Assembly: GCF_014851395.1 (NCBI RefSeq)
Contig: NW_024040374.1
Span: 23,475,695-23,539,694, forward strand
Source of the DNA: Micropterus salmoides
Lineage: Eukaryota; Chordata; Actinopteri; Centrarchiformes; Centrarchidae
Length of the DNA stretch: 64,000 bases
Direction: 5' to 3'
Shown here: one piece after another, positions 26,044-37,769 of the stretch
Position numbering within the stretch: the first letter of the stretch is position 1
Layout: the number at the start of each line of letters is the position of its first letter
Translations under genes and position numbers: made by a program
The notes under the pieces: generated by a model
Database searches by the model: none
Told to the model about the DNA's origin: nothing
The model's input: only the letters and a program-made list of their open reading frames with translations

Positions 26044-29000
26044 CTAACTGTTTTGAAAGAAGTCAATGCAGTCAATTTTGACCGCATCCAGAGTCAACTT
26101 TCTTCCAAACTCCAGCGGCTCTTTAAAGATATTGTGACTGGGGAAGAAATCCATCATTCTTACAAACTCTTCCTCGTACTCGTCCTCCTGATCCTCCTCG
26201 TCTATATTTCCTGGCCCATGTGATGAGATGTAGTCAACGGTTATGTTCGTGTCCAGAGAGGTCTGCGTGTTGTCGGAGCTGTCTGAGTCATGGGAGAAGC
26301 TCTTGATGTAAGTGGTCAGAGGGTAGAGCACAGTGGCCGGCTCTGTCAGGAGGCTCAGGCTGGTTTGGGGGGGAAGTGGCGAAGAGACGTCTGTAGGTGT
26401 GCAGGTGTCACTGCTCTGCTTGGGCAGCTCCTCAACATCCACCAGGATAGGCTCTTCTTCCTCTTCGGTTACAGTGGAGTTACTCGGCTGCAGCTGGAGG
26501 TTCATCTTGCCCTGTTTAGAAGGGAGATAAGGACTTATACTATGAACAGTAAAGCTGCAGTTTACAGTAGTTTGTATCCTCTTATATATAATTACCTTCT
26601 CCTGGGTACACTCTTTTGCCCATTTGCTGTTGGCAGGGTCTGGCACAACATCGAGCATGAGGCACTGGGAAAACAGCAACAACCTGAGGGGGAAGTGGGA
26701 AAACTGCTGAACATGTCATTGAAACTTTTATGGGAACATAATAATTTATTTCACTGCAGCTTCAATTGTTGAGTGTTTTCCAAATGGAGCATCTGTTATT
26801 CACGTACCTCTGCTTCACTGCTGAAATCTGGTACAGACACAGCAGAAACAGGAAGATCAGGAGGACGACTAAACACCCTAGTAGCAGGGATAATTGGGTC
26901 TCCTCTGCAACAGGGACAGTGAAACAGGAGGATGTAAGATTGCAGCACAAACATTGGTCTCCTCTCATCCATGTGCTTAGAAAAAGCATTAGGCGGGGTT
27001 GAAAGCACCACATATCACCATGCATCACCTCTTGACATAAGGGACCCTTGTACTGTGTAAGGTGAGTGCCCACACAGAGGTCTTTACTGGAAAAACTGAG
27101 CAAGTATGTCAAATGGTCACCTCTATCTTTTGTGAAAGATCAACATTTATGGTATCCAGACCGTGGCATGCTGCCAACGCTGAATGCTCATACACCACCC
27201 TGTCTGTCACTTCATCTGGTTTCAGACCAGTAGACCATATGAGAGAGCCATGAAACAAATAACCTGCATACATGTCAGTGCTTCCTCGCTGTTGTTAGAC
27301 GTGGTAGAATGCAACAGAAGAAGCTGGAGTTTTATTATTATTACTATTTTAGTAAAACTCACTATCCACTCCTCAGTGGGGAATTAAAACTACAGAGTCA
27401 ATCTACATTCTTTAAAGGATGGGTTCACAATGTTTTAACTAAAAACATTGAAAGAGGTTTTGCTTGCTGCAGTCATTCCTCCTATTAATACTTACTATTA
27501 CAATAACCCTTTAAAGTGACGGACACAATTCACAGTCCTCATTTATGTAAGAAATTTGGTCTCAATGACCTGGTCTCAATGTTATTAAGTTAATCATACA
27601 GTTAATGACAAATCTTAAAATGAAAAGTGACCCTTTAAAGCCAAGTTGGTGTGAAACAAATTTAACCAACAGATCTCATTTCATTTGATGTTCAATAAAT
27701 AGTTTGACATTTTGGTAAACACACTCATTCGCTTCTTGTAGAGAATTAGATGAGAAGATTGATACGACTTTCATACTGTATATGTAAAGTATCTAAATAT
27801 AAGGCTCAAGTTAGCTTAGAAGAGTGCTCTGTCCCTAACAAAATCCAACTACCAGCACCTAATGTTCATCTTAATTACATTATATCTTAAGTATAAAATT
27901 TGTGGTGTTAAAGGTGTTTTTATGTGATGGACTACTGGAGCAGGTACCAGGCAACCGGTGGAGACTCCACGAAGTCACTGCTGTACCGTCATAATTTACT
28001 ATACAGACATGAGCGTTGTATCGGCCTCTTCATCTAACTCTTGGCAAGAATGCAAATTTTCCAAATTATTCCTTTAAAGAATCTTGGAAAGCTACTTACG
28101 CTGGATGAAGAACTTGACCTCTTGACATGCACTGCCTTCTCCTTTAGCAGTTGACGCCGTCATCCACAGGCTGTAGGCAGCTGGAGACAAGTCACTTATG
28201 ATATGCGACCTCTCTGATGCCGATATTGAGTCTGAAATGCAAATTTATATGCACACAGTAGATTAAGGAAAGTTACTCATGTATACATCCAAAGAGTACA
28301 TGCTACAAAGACCCTGCCATCCCGTCTGTGCACAAGATGTTTCAATAAATAACAACACCTCAGATAAATGGTTCTTACAAGTCTGTAGGTTTTTGCCGTT
28401 GGAGACTAAATAGATGGTATACTTGGTGATACAGCCCCCATGCTGACCCCTGGGAATGTCTGTCCAGGTGACTTTCACTGTGTTTCCCTCAACCTTCTCT
28501 TGGACGGATGGACCAGCTTCTGGGGCTGCAAACAACAAGCAGAACCCAAAAAAACATGTTCTACCAGTTATGTTTTTGAGTTTAATTAAGTTATTCAATT
28601 AGCACTGATTAGCTCTTCTTCGATCTTACCTGATTCCAAAGTGGTGACACCTGTAAACCTGGTCCTACTCACTGAGATGTTATTATAGAAAACATACACT
28701 GCTCCCTCGTAGCACTCATATGGCTTAATGTCTGCACAAAGAAAGATAGCAGTATACAATCGTGAACAACATAATTGAAGAGAAGAAGAGAAAATGTAGT
28801 GTTATTTCACCTGTATCTATCTATCTATGTATCTATATCTATCTGTCCCACCTGTCATAACTGTATGATTGTCATTGCTGCCCAGTCTGACCCATCTGAG
28901 CTCCTCCAGCTTGTGGCCCTTTGGGTACCACTCCACCACATATGCACTTAGCAGTGTAGTTTCAGGCTTACTCCAGGAGATGGTGTGGTTGTCAACGGTT

Positions 29001-29443
29001 ACTGTCAGCACATCCTGAGGGTGCCTGACTGAAAAAAAAACAGGAGCGCATATCAATACTTGAACTATTCAACTGTCAAGAGAGAATCATATAGACACAA
29101 AGGTCACCCTGGATTCAGTGTTACTAATACATCTGGTTACACTTGTAACTTTAACGACCCAGAGTTTCTCTTTCTTTTCTTTTTCTTTTTTTTTACCTTT
29201 TGTGTGATGGGATGTTATTCTGGCAGGAGGAGACAGTCCTTTAGAGTTGCAAGCCCACACTGTCACCTCACAGTTGGCACAGAACGGGACTAAATAATTC
29301 CTGGCATCGGCACTAACATTAGTACAGACACTTTCAGAGTTTTGGCTGTCAACTTTGACTATGTACTGTGTGATTTTCCCTCCAGCGATGGAAATGTCCG
29401 GCTCCTGCAGTCAAAGAGATGTTTAAAAGTAAGTCATTGATGT

Positions 29444-29481
<38 letters not shown>

Positions 29482-29656
29482 TTTGTTAAGGAAAATAAAT
29501 GACAGATTTTTGTGAAAATCAACACAGTGCTTAAACTAACATGCTGCAAGAACAGTATGTAAGACACATCATTTCTGTTCAGCTCCTCTTTTCTTGTAAA
29601 CTGAAACTGTGGCATCTGCTGTCGGGTTTCACTTATCTCTTCATGTGACATTAAAT

Positions 29657-29712
<56 letters not shown>

Positions 29713-32700
29713 GTGTGTGTGTGTGTGTGGTTGAGGGTGGGGATATGCGAGTGTGTGTGTCAAGGTGTCACACATCAGCTGTGGTCAAGGATTGACCTTT
29801 AGTTTGTGCACAGCATAGTAGTGAAGCAGGAAGATCAGAAAGTGTTACTATGGCTACAACACCGCACGCCCACACAGATGCAGAGTGCGAGAGAGGGGAG
29901 AACACATGGAGAGTGCCGTCAAACTCACTGTGCAGCAGTGTTATGTGCACTATCCTTCACGATCATTCAGAATTTAAACTACTGAGAAGCTCTCAACAAA
30001 CCGAGGGGACTTTTTGAAAGATTTAAAACTCACCTTCCAATAAACCCTCTGCTTAAAGTCAGAGTCTGATTCGGCGTACCACACATCCAACTCTTTGGCA
30101 GGAGCTAAAACAATAAAACAATGAAAGGGTGATCAGTGGTTGAATTTACAGGCTAGAATTGCTTGTTTATTTACTGAGTTCAAAGAGTTATTCCTAATTG
30201 ATAGTGTTAGTCTGCCATGATCTAAAACCCTTAAAATGTGACAAAGATCCAATCTGCAGCTCTCTTACATTTTCCTGTGCAAGCTCAAGTCTGACAGCAA
30301 TGAGTAACACTTCCATGTAACCATGTGCTGTCTGAATTGACGTTTACAGCCGCATCTGATTGAAGACTAAAAAAAAAAAAAATCAAACAAAAAAACTTGA
30401 AGGTTGCTTGAGATGGTGTCAATGATGGTAAGCATCTTGTTGCCTTTATAGTGTCAAAGTTACTTTAAAGTTAGTTGGGACTTCTGTGTTTGCTACCCAG
30501 CTGCAAATTTTAAGGATATATTTTAAGGACGCTCATGTTTGTCGAACCCTAATGTTGTGTCCGGCAAGACATACTTAACATTGTTTTATTAGCTTGATAC
30601 CGCATGACTTCAACTAATTTTTTATCAGAATTGCTTATAAATAAATTAATACTGAATACATTTTGAACAGTTGACATGTCTCAGAAGTCAACTAGAGAAA
30701 ATGGCACATTTCTTCTGTTTGGAGACTTGAGCTGTAAAACCTGGTAAGATACAAGGGATGTTCATATGCTCTATATCTGGCACTGGTGTTGACTGTTCAT
30801 AGGAGGTCAAACAGGGAGTTTAATGGCATCTAATTGACCTGAAAAATGAGTTACATCACCTTCCTCCTACATCACCAATCTGCAAGCTCAGTTTGAGGCA
30901 AGGAGAAGGGTTTTCACTTCAGTACTTGCCTACAAATTTGGCTCTCACAAGGTCGTAAGGAAAGAAAATGTTATTCAAACAATATTAATTTTTTGTAACA
31001 AAACTATGATTTTGCAACAATGAGAAGGATGTTATTACTTTCACAAGAAAAGGCAGCTGATTGTTTATTGCGGTTGATTAGCTTCCTCAAGCATGTTTCA
31101 AATCTCTGTAAGTTGACTGTCACACTGTCCTGGATGAAACCAGTGGTTGAAATCAATCTAACTGTGGTCGATGGCGTAATCACATTTGTGGACTTTCCTC
31201 AGATGCTTAGACACTATGTCCAGGAATGAGGAAGCGTTCAATACATGCTTAATCAAAGACATGCAAAGGTTAGGACAGGTTATGAAAGGTTATGAAAAAA
31301 CGTCCCTTCAGCTACCCTTGCTTCTGCGGCTATACTGGCTGTTTCATGGAAAGATGATGATCTGTCACTGCCGTACATTCATACAGTAGCGTACGTATCT
31401 GCTCAAATATGTATCTTCACACCATCAGTATTACAAATATGCAGCGATATTTCCCATGAAGCATCACTACCTTCTATACCTCTTCACATTTCTTCACTTT
31501 GAGTCCAATGTTTAACCGATATATAATAAGACTCAACTACAGTTTGACATTTTATTACTATCTCAGTGCAAGCCTCTGTGCACCCTGTCTCATCACTGGT
31601 GAATGGTTTTGCTCTCAACACACAAGCCACAGTCGTGAGCTGATAACTGCTTAAAAATACTCAAATAAAAGGAAACATTACTGCAGAATCTGATAGCCTG
31701 TATAGATAAAATGCCACAGAGATACTGTAAATACTCAAGTCGGTTTGCCTGCAGACAGAATGGTGCTTTCATTCAGTAAGTTCAAAAATAAGCAAATATT
31801 GGTCTTTGAGCAGAGCTGCAGGTTATTACAGCCGGTTGACTTACCCTCCTCTTGAGTCCAGCTGGAAACATTTGTGCTCCACTGACTCCACAGGCCGGAG
31901 CTGAATTTGGATCTGGCTCTGAAATTGTACATCGTGTAGGACTTCAGAGACTGGACCTGTACCAAACTATTCCGCACAACCTGTAAGTCAAAGTACATGT
32001 ATTTTGCATTGTATTATTGTCAATGATTTAAACGCACTCATCCATGCTCCCCACTCAAATTCAACAAAGGTTTATGCCTGTGGTAAAGTGCCATTTATGA
32101 TCAGACGGTGACAACGCCGGATAGAGCATAAAAGGTCAAATTTCAGCTTTTGAGACAATCATATCTACCTTTGGCTTTGAATCAGCAGACCTTTCAGTGG
32201 CTGTATGTCTTCAACGGTTTTAAGCAACCTTCTGCAGTATCTCTTACATCATCTCATTGAAAATCTGGACCATTCAGAACAGTTAAGATTTCTTACCGCG
32301 TCTGGATAAGATGTCCATGTCTCCGCTTCTGCACTGTGTTGGATCTCCAGGTGCTGAGTCATCACAGACTGCGCCACTTTGATGATGCACTCTCGGGAAG
32401 AGCACTCGGGTGGACCAAGAACAGGAGTGGACGGCATCGCTGCTCAAATCAATGCAGTCACCAGTGTGGTGAAGAAAAAATCAGAACAAAAGTCTTGAGC
32501 AACTGTCACATGCAAAGGGCACACAAGATTGAGGGTTTTTGATGTTTTCTTACATTCAAAATAAAATAGTAGGACAATCGAAGGTAGTCATCACTTAGTG
32601 GAAAAGAGGATAGAGATTATCACCCATCATAAATAAGGACACATTTCACTGCAAAGCTGGTGTCAAGTTCCAGTCAATATATCATTTGATGTCATACCTT

Positions 32701-34671
32701 AAAAACACCTCAAAACTGACATTACAAATGAAACATAACACACCCTGCATGCAGAAGTTCCCACTGGAACACTTATAGTAAGACTGATATGCTGCTGTCT
32801 TACCAATGTCATTGAGCGTGTAGTTGGTGGTGATGGAAATTTCAGAGCCCAGTGGATTTTGGACTTCAACCCACACAGAGATCAGCTGGACGGACGTGGA
32901 CACATTGAAACTAGCTGACGGCAAAGCAGTTCCCTTACTGGAGACTTTGTACAAAACCGGCCCATTTGTATGGTTTCCAGACACAGTTCTCACCCTGTCA
33001 TTTGACAGTCGATACAAGCCATATGAGATTATTGATGAGAAAAACATTGTGATAAATAAAATAGGATGTTTCTGTTTCTCTTTCAAACTCACCACAGCAC
33101 TGAAGTGTTCCTAAGATAAGTGTCTCGTCCTCTGTTCCACGTGCAGAACACAACTTTCCTTTCTTTGTATATGCATGAAATGTTTTTAGGGCGGTCTGGT
33201 GTGTCTGAAATACGAAGAAGAAGCTTTGAGCAGAGAACATAAACCCAACCATCAGGCTAGACAAGGCTTTATAAAACATTTGAAACTGCAGCAATACATA
33301 GCTTGTGCACGAGCTGTCATTCCAACACATTACTTTAAGGAATATCCAATTAGGAAGCAATATAAGTAGTTCATTACTTAAAACTTTATTTTGGTTCTCA
33401 AAAAAATATTGCAAAATATTGCATAAACAAATTGAATCATTTTCATTGCTGCATGCGTCATTACAGAACAAGTATTTGCATTGATACTATTGTGTGCAGC
33501 TTCCATGTTAGAGAACTGGCATTCTACATGTATTAGAAACAAGTTGGTTTTTACTCCTCATTTAGTCACAGTTCTGTAGCCAAAATAAGCAACTTATTGC
33601 AGTTTTCTTTGACACTTAGCTGCAGTCACAACACACGAACAGTGTGTACCCCCTAAGTATAGAAGAGAAAGCAGAACCAGCTGACAGCTATTTTAGTTTG
33701 AATCAAGCCTTAAGACATGATGCATCATGCACTGTAAAACATCCTGCAGGATTTTGTTTGTGGATATTCACATGAGTTTTTAATGAGAAAATAAATTTGG
33801 TGACTGAAAACTATTTGAGCTCATGCTGAACTTGTGTGTCATATACTCTCCCTATAGATTTAAAGGCTTGGGCAGTATAAACCGTATGAAATCCACTAAA
33901 TATGTGCATTAAGAAACTTTTCAGTGGGATAGATGTTTCAAAGATGGATGCTTTCCTGCTCTTTGATTTCATACTCACGTCCAGCTGAGATGTCCTGTCC
34001 GCAGGGGTCCAGAGCAGATGCGCAGGAACAGTGGCAGCTGAATGTTCGGTTCTTGGTTATGTTTACCACATTATGAGATATAGTTGTAGAATTCCATACT
34101 TTGTGACTCTGCCGTGTGGGCGGGTGTTCGCTGTACATGGATCCCTTGCAACTGCAGTTAAAGGTGCAAAACACCTCAAAACTGGAGCCTAGCTTCACCA
34201 CAGGTCCAGCGCTGGACCAGATGGCACAGGACTTCTTACCTAAAAGTAGAAATGCTGACTTATAGAGACTGCATGTGCGTGTTATCAGACGAGGAAATGT
34301 TACTCTGCATGACTGCCTCACAGAAAAAGGCATCATCCTTATGCAGATGCACACTTTCCCAAACAAAATAGTAAATAGCAGCCTACAGAGATTACAAATG
34401 AAAACCAATGACAAACTAGAGACTGGAAACACTGTCAGGTAGAGTTTTTTTTTTTAGAAAGGCTTTTCATGTAGCTGCATCCACAATCTAACTTTCACAA
34501 ATTGTGAAGCAATATGAAGAAATGTGTAGGCTATATTAAAATGTAACATACCTTCCATGCCAGCTGAAATATCAGAAATATGTGTCCACACAGTAGTCTG
34601 GGCTTACCTACGCAAAGCTGCACGGTCAGCACAGCAATGAAAATGGACCATGTTTGGGACATTGTCGCCAT
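26044..34671 (-). CDS. il12rb2: Interleukin-12 receptor beta 2 chain
   Basis: Type I cytokine receptor of the gp130 family; in mammals it pairs with IL12RB1 and signals through JAK2/STAT4. Exons (5'-3'): 34608-34671, 33979-34239, 33093-33204, 32804-32994, 32297-32439, 31845-31980, 30034-30104, 29197-29404, 28852-29028, 28630-28731, 28379-28525, 28100-28231, 26808-26904, 26596-26683, 26044-26511; all GT-AG, in phase, 798 residues (human 862). Order: signal peptide (1-21), Ig-like D1 (22-108), two-domain cytokine-binding module with WSQWS at 288-292, three fibronectin III domains (303-581), transmembrane helix (about 586-606), tail. VPDPANSKWAK matches the human juxtamembrane PDPANS box. VDYISSHGPGNID (Tyr about 737) resembles the human STAT4-docking site, and RKLTLDAVK the human C terminus. 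The first ATG has a weak context; Met4 has A at -3. Confidence 0.93.
27024..27258 (+). repeat. Direct repeat, copy 2
   Basis: Second copy of the element at 24,168-24,412, in the il12rb2 intron between exons 28100-28231 and 26808-26904. It shares GGGACCCTTGTACTGTGTAA and CTGAGCAAGTATGTCAAATG with copy 1. Confidence 0.8.
27700..28075 (-). repeat. Teleost repeat fragment (TTAGCTTAG family)
   Basis: In the same il12rb2 intron. Phrases such as AGATGAGAAGATTGATACGA, AGTTAGCTTAGAAG, ACTACCAGCACCTAA and GTGATGGACTACTGGAGCAG resemble a common fish repeat. Related pieces lie near 575-660 and 43,180-43,390. Orientation is uncertain. Confidence 0.5.
28812..28845. repeat. CTAT tetranucleotide repeat
   Basis: Imperfect (CTAT)n just left of il12rb2 exon 28852-29028. 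Confidence 0.7.
29447..29478. repeat. AT dinucleotide repeat
   Basis: Pure (AT)n run in the il12rb2 intron next to exon 29197-29404. Confidence 0.85.
29658..29730. repeat. GT dinucleotide microsatellite
   Basis: Long (GT)n tract with minor interruptions in the il12rb2 intron between exons 30034-30104 and 29197-29404. Confidence 0.9.
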
Positions 34672-36737
34672 GAGTCATCAGTCTGCCTTCTTCTATATGT
34701 CTCTTACATTGGGACTGCCAGCTTACCTTAAAACAAAGAAAAGTAGGACACACACGCATGACGTCCATGATGTTTTACATGACAGAGCGATTTTAGAGGA
34801 AGTATTTATCGAGGGTGTTAATGACAATAAGGATCAAAAGATAATTTCTGGGAAAGTGCTTTAGGAATGTTCATCCTGGCTTCTACGATCGCTTTATATT
34901 AACAAGAAGTCACGCAGGCCTCCTACATCTAAGCCGAGACGTGTAACAGACGTAGCGTCGTAGCCCATGGGTTAAATGCAACTGCGTGCAGTTAACAATG
35001 ACGGTAATTAAAACAGGAAAAACTCACCAAGACATCACATCATATTAACCTGGAGTGCCTCCTGAGCCCTTTGAAGCGCTATCCGTCATCGTAAGTCTTC
35101 ACAAGCATCTTTGATTAGAGAAGTGTAAGCTAACCAGGTTGTGGTGAAATGACAGCGGAGACGCCGTGGTAACCCTAACCCTAACCCATGCGCGCTCATA
35201 GAACCGCTAAGTAGCACGTATAGACAGAACACCCCCATCTGGTGAGACGTGACAAACTTCAGTCACAGTTCATCAGTGAAGCCAGACACACAGACGCCCC
35301 ACATAGCCTGTGCAGATGCAGGCTACTGATCATTAGGTGTTTGCCTTAACAAGTAAACAAAGTTCATACAGTTACAGAGTAGCCTATTATGTGATATTCT
35401 AATGTCTAGACATTTAGGAAAAAAGTTATGACTAAATGTAGCCTGTAATTTTCCTCCAATATTTTTATAGGCCTATAGCTCAATTCCAGCTGAGACATTT
35501 TCATTGCTCCCTGAAATGTTTTTTGTACTCTTTGGCATCACATCCAGAGACAAGGTGTAGCTTCTTGAAGTCTGTCTACCACATTGACAGATGATGATGT
35601 AAAGGTCTGGCCTCATACAGGCCAGGAATCCCATATAGAAGATGAGAGGACTGATTTCATGTAGGCTACATGATGAGGGAAGTCTAGGCTAGAGTTCAGA
35701 TTACATATTACAGTGTATGACACCTGTAAGGAGGAGTTGCAACAGCACAACAAACTCTCAGATCAATTCTCATCATCACATTTTCCACACAGCCCTAAGC
35801 CTCTCACTCCCTCATCATATATCCCCGAGCAGTTGGGGACTTTCCCCTATAGTTGCACCACATTTCAACTTTAGATGTACAGGCACAACACTTGGCTCCA
35901 GATTAATAAAACAACTGCAGTGTTACACAAAAATATCAGAAAGAGAGATAAATGTGGACAATAAGCCTTTCGAAGATTTCTTTCAATTTCAGTCTGTCAG
36001 TGAAGGAGACACCCTCCTGATATTTTGATTATCAATGAGGAACTGAGACAACTCTCAGGAAGTCCTAATAAACAGCATTTAACTGCAGGTGTTGCATGTA
36101 TTAGTAGAACTTTTAGGTTCAAGAGCAGAACACACACTGAGCCATTATCTGTAAAAGGGTAACCCACAACTGTATTTTGTGGGCATATGTTTTGGTACAA
36201 TTTCACACCTGGCATCACAAAACAGGACGGCTAACACAGAATCACACAGAGGTCACACCCTAATATTAAAACAACAGAAACAGTTTCAGCAGCTATTTTG
36301 ACTTGAAGTCTTAACTCCAGATTGTGTAGGCTTTTTACTTTAGGTAGTTCAACAAATTGAAACTATGGCTTTATTTGTGGATAATAAATTATGTATCAGT
36401 AATGAGCCAGCTCAAAGAAGCACATTTTGGTTGCCAAGCTGTGAAAAGTTCATTTGGCTGGAGTATATCCTCCTCTGGCTTGGTCATTTTTGTTTTTAGC
36501 TCTTGGATTAATCAAGAACATCCTTCCAATGGACAGTTTGACCACTTAGCATCTGGGAAAGGACTGCAGGGCAAACAGACCACAACCCATTTGTTAACAT
36601 TTTTAAATAAAACTTATAGCTGCAGATTTGATTAATGATAATAGTGAAAAAAAACTTTAGTAAGGAATATCTAATATTTAGCACTGCATACTTGGGGGCT
36701 TATTATAAAGTATGAAACTCACTATCTTTTATTAATG
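34672..36737. other. il12rb2 upstream region / intergenic
   Basis: No coding exon recognised. The il12rb2 promoter should lie near 34,680-35,250, a stretch with more CpG than its surroundings around 34,930-35,230. A short run of CCCTAA units (about 35,171-35,187) is too short to call a telomeric remnant. Beyond this the sequence is AT-rich, with no supported gene. Confidence 0.45.
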
Positions 36738-36894
36738 ATCCAAGATAGGTTAAAATTAAGGGCAACTGGACTTGCTTGAAGATACTTGAAGACATTTTCA
36801 TCTTCTTCAGTTCAGAACCAAAGAAGCCTCTTAGATGAGAGGCAAAACGTCTTTAACCAAGTCCAGTTGCCCTTGATTTTAACCCACCTTGGAT
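36738..36894. mobile_element. Small inverted-repeat element (MITE-like)
   Basis: About 157 bases with imperfect terminal inverted repeats of about 37 bases: the left end starts ATCCAAGATAGGTTAAAATT and the right end, read on the reverse strand, starts ATCCAAGGTGGGTTAAAATC. The centre contains GAAGCCTCTTAGATGAGAGG, a phrase common in fish genomes. It carries no ORF, so any movement would need a transposase from elsewhere. Confidence 0.7.
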
Positions 36895-37149
36895 AACTAT
36901 GACCTGGATGACAGAATCTTCACAGCTTTATCAACAATTTATTCCAGAAGTGTTTCCCATGGAGAAGTGTTTTTATGCATTATTATTGGAAACAATAAGG
37001 GTGGAGCTACAATCAACACAAAGTAAAACAGGAAACACAGGAAAACATAATCAAATACAGAGGATGAGCAAACACACACACAGTCAGAGGTACAAATGAG
37101 GAAGGATTCAACAAAATAAAACAGGAAACAAAACAAGAACAAACTTTAT

Positions 37150-37340
37150 AGGCTAAGAACCATGCTAGCAGCTGTGTGATGTTGCTTGGAGCTAAATGCT
37201 ACAGACAATATGCTAACATGCTCAGAATGACAATGTTCACATGTTGATGTTTAGGAATTATAATATTAACCATATTTACCATCTTAGTTTAATGTGTTAA
37301 CATGCTAACATTTGCTATTTAAACACAGAGCATAGCTAAA
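37150..37340 (-). repeat. Abundant teleost dispersed repeat, second fragment
   Basis: Shares GCTAACATG, ACCATCTTAGTTTA-type and GTTAACATGCTAACATTTGC phrases with the element at 24,630-25,190, in opposite orientation. Confidence 0.6.
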
Positions 37341-37502
37341 GTTGAGGGACAGACTGACAGACACTGCTGTCCAGACAGAGACATACGAAAAGACTGAGGA
37401 CATTCTGCTGTAGGTAGATATAAGCCAGCCAAAAGGATTTTCCACAATGACAACCCAAATCTTGTCCTCGTTATTTACTGCTGATCTTTAACGGATTAAT
37501 AA

Positions 37503-37544
37503 ATTATTTATTTAACATAGCGTTACATATGTTAAATAAATAAT
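37503..37544. repeat. Perfect 17-bp inverted repeat with 8-base loop
   Basis: The arms ATTATTTATTTAACATA and TATGTTAAATAAATAAT flank GCGTTACA. It lies about 230 bases downstream of the il23r stop. The left arm contains TTTATT (AATAAA on the reverse strand, 37,507-37,512), so the il23r poly(A) signal may lie in the hairpin. Confidence 0.75.
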
Positions 37545-37769
37545 AAATAGTATTGCTACACACTTACCAGAATGGCATTAAATCAAACTCACTATACACA
37601 TTTCATATTAATTTATTATCTTGGCCTTTAACAGAGCTGATTATAGTCACATATCATATCTGACTAAACAAGGTCATCACTAGAAGGGAGATAGTGCTTA
37701 AATAATGCTTTCTTGAAAATCAGTTAAGTAGCGCAGATTGTCCTGTTTGTGTCATTCCCACTGTCCCTG

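Noticed and set aside
26290..26772. 160-codon + strand frame opposite il12rb2
   Set aside because: It is the antisense shadow of the il12rb2 tail and box 1 exons, whose reverse-strand splice sites and human match are clear.
35171..35187. Interstitial telomere repeat
   Set aside because: Fewer than three CCCTAA units; too short to distinguish from chance.
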